Source of the DNA: Acidimicrobiales bacterium
GTDB taxonomy: Bacteria; Actinomycetota; Acidimicrobiia; Acidimicrobiales; RAAP-2
Reading direction: 5' to 3'
Length of the DNA stretch: 8,124 nucleotides
NCBI GenBank assembly: GCA_017883105.1
Contig: JADGOF010000085.1
Location: forward strand, 1 to 8,124
A program made the translations under genes and the position numbers. This document shows, in pieces, positions 6,356-8,124 of the stretch; position 1 is the stretch's first letter, and every line of letters begins with the position of its first letter. Below the pieces are notes generated by a model. It was not told where the DNA came from, searched no databases, and was given only the letters and a program-made list of their open reading frames with translations.

Positions 6356-6799
6356 ATGCTTGAATCGACCCCTAAGTACGGCTATCTGCCCCCTGGTGAA
6401 CATCCCGCCACCCTCGACGAGATTGAAGCCAGGTTCGCCACCAACATCCGAAGGAGGGAGATCATGACCGGACTGCGCCGGGTAGTGGACCAACTCATCG
6501 ATCACGGAGTGGACACGATCTGGATCGACGGTGGATTCGTGACCGACAAACCACGTCCCAAGGATGTCGACGTTGTATATGTGCCGCCGGAAGGTGCCGA
6601 TACATCCTCTTGGGGATCAGTTGCTTCGAACAATCGGCAAGAAACAAAGGACATCTATCGAGTCGACCTCTGGAAACATCCATCGCCGCAAGGTCTTGCA
6701 CGGATTCCGATCAAGGACTGGTTCCAAAAGGATGAGCCTGGCGTAGTCAAGGGAATCATTCTTCTGACAATGGAAGGCAATGTAGATGTTACGAAATGA
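6356..6799 (+). CDS. nucleotidyltransferase-fold protein, DUF6932-like
   Basis: This 147-aa protein starts at the ATG at 6356, 6 bases after GGAAGG. The N-terminal part (YGYLPPGEHPATLDEIEARF, then NIRRREIMTGLRRVVDQL) matches the start typical of DUF6932 proteins. WIDGGFVTDKPRPKDVDVVYV (56-76) is the polymerase-beta-type nucleotidyltransferase signature: G59-G60, then D70-x-D72. D104 (YRVDLW) is a candidate third acidic residue. The end (GVVKGIILLTMEG) is also typical of the group. Family members are small and often sit beside DNA-binding regulators, as MNT or AbiEii-type proteins do, so a role as toxin or as nucleotidyl-transferring antitoxin is plausible but not shown. The gene overlaps the next one by 14 bases. 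Base composition is far lower in G+C than the glycosyltransferase operon (27 of 60 bases at 6601-6660), which suggests transfer. Confidence 0.75.
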   Translation: MLESTPKYGYLPPGEHPATLDEIEARFATNIRRREIMTGLRRVVDQLIDHGVDTIWIDGGFVTDKPRPKDVDVVYVPPEGADTSSWGSVASNNRQETKDIYRVDLWKHPSPQGLARIPIKDWFQKDEPGVVKGIILLTMEGNVDVTK

Positions 6800-7289
6800 C
6801 CAACAACTCGCGGTAGCAAAACGCCAGCGTGATGAGGCTCGCAGCTTCGCCGCTAATGGCGATAGCCAAGAGAATGCCGTCTACACGGAGTATGCCGACG
6901 AGCTGGACCTCGAAATTCGTGACTACGAGGCGATCAAGGCTGGATACTCCAAGTCGTTCGAGATCACCGAATCGGACGATATCGGTGAGTGCCTGGTCAA
7001 GGCCCGTATCGCCCATCACTGGACTCAGGCGCGACTCGCCGACGCTCTTGGAATAGCTGAGCAGCAGATCCAGAGATATGAGGCGGACGGTTACCAGCGG
7101 ACCTCTCTCTGGCGAGTGTCGGAAATCATTGACGCATTGGGTTACAAGCTTCACGGATGCGTCGAGCCCTCTGAGGAAGAGGCTGGGGGTGTCATCCACG
7201 AGCCGAGAACCACGTTTCAGCAGTTTCAGCCCGTGACTGAGAGCGGATCCAACAGTGCACAGTCAAAGGTTCTGGAGGATGTCTCCTGA
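6786..7289 (+). CDS. XRE-type helix-turn-helix protein, putative antitoxin or autoregulator
   Basis: This 167-aa protein starts at the ATG at 6786, with GGAAGG 8 bases upstream inside the preceding gene and a 14-base overlap with it. Residues 1-55 (LRNDQQLAVAKRQRDEARSF onward to EIRDYEAIKAG) are helical and heptad-like, as in the N-terminal segment of HigA-like antitoxins. Residues 66-121 form the XRE/Cro-C1 helix-turn-helix: IGECLVKARIAHHWTQARLA, then ALGIAEQQIQRYEADGY and SEIIDALGYKL, with the usual Q-x-x-LA and Q-x-x-x-x-YE pattern. The C-terminal 40 residues are polar and probably disordered. It is likely the DNA-binding member that acts on the palindrome at 6324-6341 and may bind the nucleotidyltransferase-fold partner; both points are inferred. 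Its stop overlaps the next start as TGATG. Confidence 0.8.
   Translation: MLRNDQQLAVAKRQRDEARSFAANGDSQENAVYTEYADELDLEIRDYEAIKAGYSKSFEITESDDIGECLVKARIAHHWTQARLADALGIAEQQIQRYEADGYQRTSLWRVSEIIDALGYKLHGCVEPSEEEAGGVIHEPRTTFQQFQPVTESGSNSAQSKVLEDVS
7274..7278 (+). promoter_or_regulatory. ribosome binding site of the third cassette gene
   Basis: GGAGG lies 10 bases before the ATG at 7289, within the last codons of the helix-turn-helix gene. Together with the one-base TGATG overlap it supports this start and coupled translation. Confidence 0.6.
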
Positions 7290-7765
7290 TGAAAGTGTCG
7301 GCGTTCTTTCTTGCAGAAGGAATCGCTCAGGATGCCAGTGGTGCCTACTCGGCAATCCGAATCGGCCAGAACCTGGTCTTCACCGCGACGTTGCCCGCGC
7401 AGACAAAGCGATCCATCTTCTTCAACGTCGTCGAGGAAGAGAACGATTTGGTCCCCGGCACCCAGGTCACCGTGAGATTCAGCATCACATCACCGTCGGG
7501 AGTGCCCGTCGCTGGCTCTCAACTGGCCATTCCGATCGTGGCCAAGCCGTTGCCGGATCTGCCAGCCGAGCTCACGATTCCAGCGGAGTTTGTCTTCTCC
7601 CTCCCGGAGTACGGAGAGTACGCGATAACTGCTTCGATGATGTTTCCCGACGGAACGGAAATCGGCAGTTCATTGCCGCTCAATGTATTGGTCCCGATTG
7701 GCGGACTGTTGAGAGAGGCGATCGAGGGCCAATTCGCCCCTCCAGCCGCGCATCCGCCAGCGTAG
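7289..7765 (+). CDS. small beta-rich protein, DUF6941-like, function unknown
   Basis: This 158-aa protein starts at the ATG at 7289, overlapping the previous stop by one base, with GGAGG 10 bases upstream. It opens with MKVSAFFLAEGIAQDASGAY, a start like that of DUF6941 proteins (a short strand, then a variable loop). Alternating strands follow (NLVFTATLP, SIFFNVVEE, TQVTVRFSITSP), then FVFSLPEYGEYAITASMMFP (131-150) and SSLPLNVLVP, the pattern of an immunoglobulin-like beta-sandwich. No signal peptide, membrane segment or catalytic motif is seen, so it is probably a cytosolic binding or scaffold protein. It closes the operon and is followed by a strong hairpin. Its coupling to a nucleotidyltransferase-fold/XRE pair suggests a shared role, but none can be named. 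The DUF assignment is from memory and moderate. Confidence 0.6.
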   Translation: MKVSAFFLAEGIAQDASGAYSAIRIGQNLVFTATLPAQTKRSIFFNVVEEENDLVPGTQVTVRFSITSPSGVPVAGSQLAIPIVAKPLPDLPAELTIPAEFVFSLPEYGEYAITASMMFPDGTEIGSSLPLNVLVPIGGLLREAIEGQFAPPAAHPPA

Positions 7766-7772
7766 CGAAAGA

Positions 7773-7790
7773 CCCCCGGCGAACCGGGGG
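7773..7790. terminator. GC-rich hairpin between convergent genes, probable bidirectional terminator
   Basis: CCCCCGG at 7773-7779 pairs perfectly with CCGGGGG at 7784-7790 around a CGAA loop. It begins 7 bases after the cassette's last stop codon. The plus strand has no T-run after it. The minus strand continues as GTCTTTCGC, a short T-rich stretch, so it can also end the minus-strand operon that stops at 7818. Confidence 0.7.
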
Positions 7791-7817
7791 CCATCGCAGG
7801 GTGAGGTACGGAGTCGG

Positions 7818-7985
7818 TCACTCAGTCGACGGCCCCACCAGCCTCAGTCGCCGTGCAGGCGTCGCGGTGCCCTCTAGGCGCTCGATCCGCTCAGCCAGCG
7901 CCGATACTTCGGCGGCGTGTCTGTCCTGGCGCAGTTCGCCGATTTCGTCGCGTCGATGACCGCAGGTAGGGCACGGTTCGCTCAT
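7818..7985 (-). CDS. small CPTCGH / coiled-coil protein, 55 aa
   Basis: This 55-aa protein starts at the ATG at 7985-7983, which overlaps the stop of the upstream partial gene as ATGA. The frame is open upstream to 8087, but the coupled start is preferred; the ribosome binding site is only GGTGG. It opens with SEPCPTCGHRRDEIGE, where C5, C8 and H10 form half of a zinc-ribbon-like site, perhaps completed by dimerisation. Residues 13-38 (EIGELRQ through ERIERLEG) form a short heptad-patterned helix, followed by a basic tail. Such small proteins are frequent in phage and integrative-element gene strings. I do not recognise the family. It converges on the three-gene cassette across the hairpin at 7773-7790. 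Confidence 0.6.
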   Translation of the reverse strand: MSEPCPTCGHRRDEIGELRQDRHAAEVSALAERIERLEGTATPARRLRLVGPSTE

Positions 7986-8124
7986 GACGCCACCGCTCGA
8001 GTCTTTGTCCATCGGTAGGCAAACTCGTGGCCTGCGAGCCAATCGGCGGATTGGGCCAACATGTACATGCCCACCGGATCCTTCCAATTGTGCTGGCCGA
8101 CGAATCGCCCGAAGTCGTCGGGGT
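7982..8124 (-). CDS. unrecognised gene, C-terminal 46 residues only (runs off the window)
   Basis: The minus strand encodes an uninterrupted frame from the window edge to TGA 7984-7982. It includes GRFVGQHNWKDPVGMYMLAQ, then SADWLAGHEFAYRW, and ends TKTRAVAS. The Trp, Tyr and Met content and the exact ATGA overlap with the next gene make it a real coding end rather than a chance frame. The gene continues beyond base 8124. I do not recognise the family. The coupling suggests it shares an operon, and possibly a mobile element, with the 55-aa protein. Confidence 0.6.
   Translation of the reverse strand, partial: PDDFGRFVGQHNWKDPVGMYMLAQSADWLAGHEFAYRWTKTRAVAS

Noticed and set aside
6795..6799. 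ATGA overlap at the end of the first cassette gene as start of the second
   Set aside because: The ATG at 6796 is in a frame that hits TAG within seven codons. The ATG at 6786, with GGAAGG upstream, is the correct start.
1..8124. CRISPR array, tRNA, rRNA or riboswitch
   Set aside because: No regularly spaced repeats and no tRNA-like or conserved RNA motifs were seen on either strand by eye.

Overview
The window looks like chromosomal DNA of a high-GC bacterium, most likely an actinomycete (Actinomycetota). The reasons are the G+C-rich third codon positions in the central genes (about 50 of 60 bases are G/C at 4441-4500), the frequent GTG starts, an Eis-type acetyltransferase, and a decayed phosphotransferase of a type common in Streptomyces relatives. 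Species cannot be named. No rRNA, tRNA or CRISPR array was seen. The window reads as an accessory or recombination-prone region: metabolic genes lie between one intact insertion sequence, one transposase remnant, one decayed resistance-type gene and a compositionally distinct three-gene cassette.

Layout, left to right. 1-330: no convincing intact gene; a weak minus-strand fragment at 110-250. 331-1410 (+): metal-dependent amidohydrolase of the amidohydrolase_2 type with an odd basic C-terminal tail. 1503-1777 (+): frameshifted 5' part of an aminoglycoside-phosphotransferase-like (APH) gene, cut off by an insertion sequence. 1778-3043: a 1266-bp ISAzo13-family element with an intact 406-aa DDE transposase on the minus strand and a candidate TTA target duplication. 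3178-5585 (-): a two-gene operon, a family-4-type glycosyltransferase followed by an Eis-like GNAT acetyltransferase, joined by an ATGA stop/start overlap. 5784-6203 (-): C-terminal remnant of a second, different DDE transposase that still carries the IS4-type Y-2-R-3-E signature.

6324-7790 (+): the most interesting part, a tightly overlapping three-gene cassette. It holds a nucleotidyltransferase-fold protein (DUF6932-like), an XRE helix-turn-helix protein, and a small beta-rich protein resembling DUF6941. It is preceded by an 18-bp operator-like palindrome that overlaps a possible -10 box and is closed by a strong GC hairpin. The layout resembles a self-regulated toxin-antitoxin or small defence operon. 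The third gene is not part of any classical toxin-antitoxin pair I know, so the trio may be a poorly described system; this is inference. 7818-8124 (-): a 55-aa CPTCGH/coiled-coil protein, translationally coupled to the 3' end of an unrecognised gene that runs off the window and convergent with the cassette across the shared hairpin.
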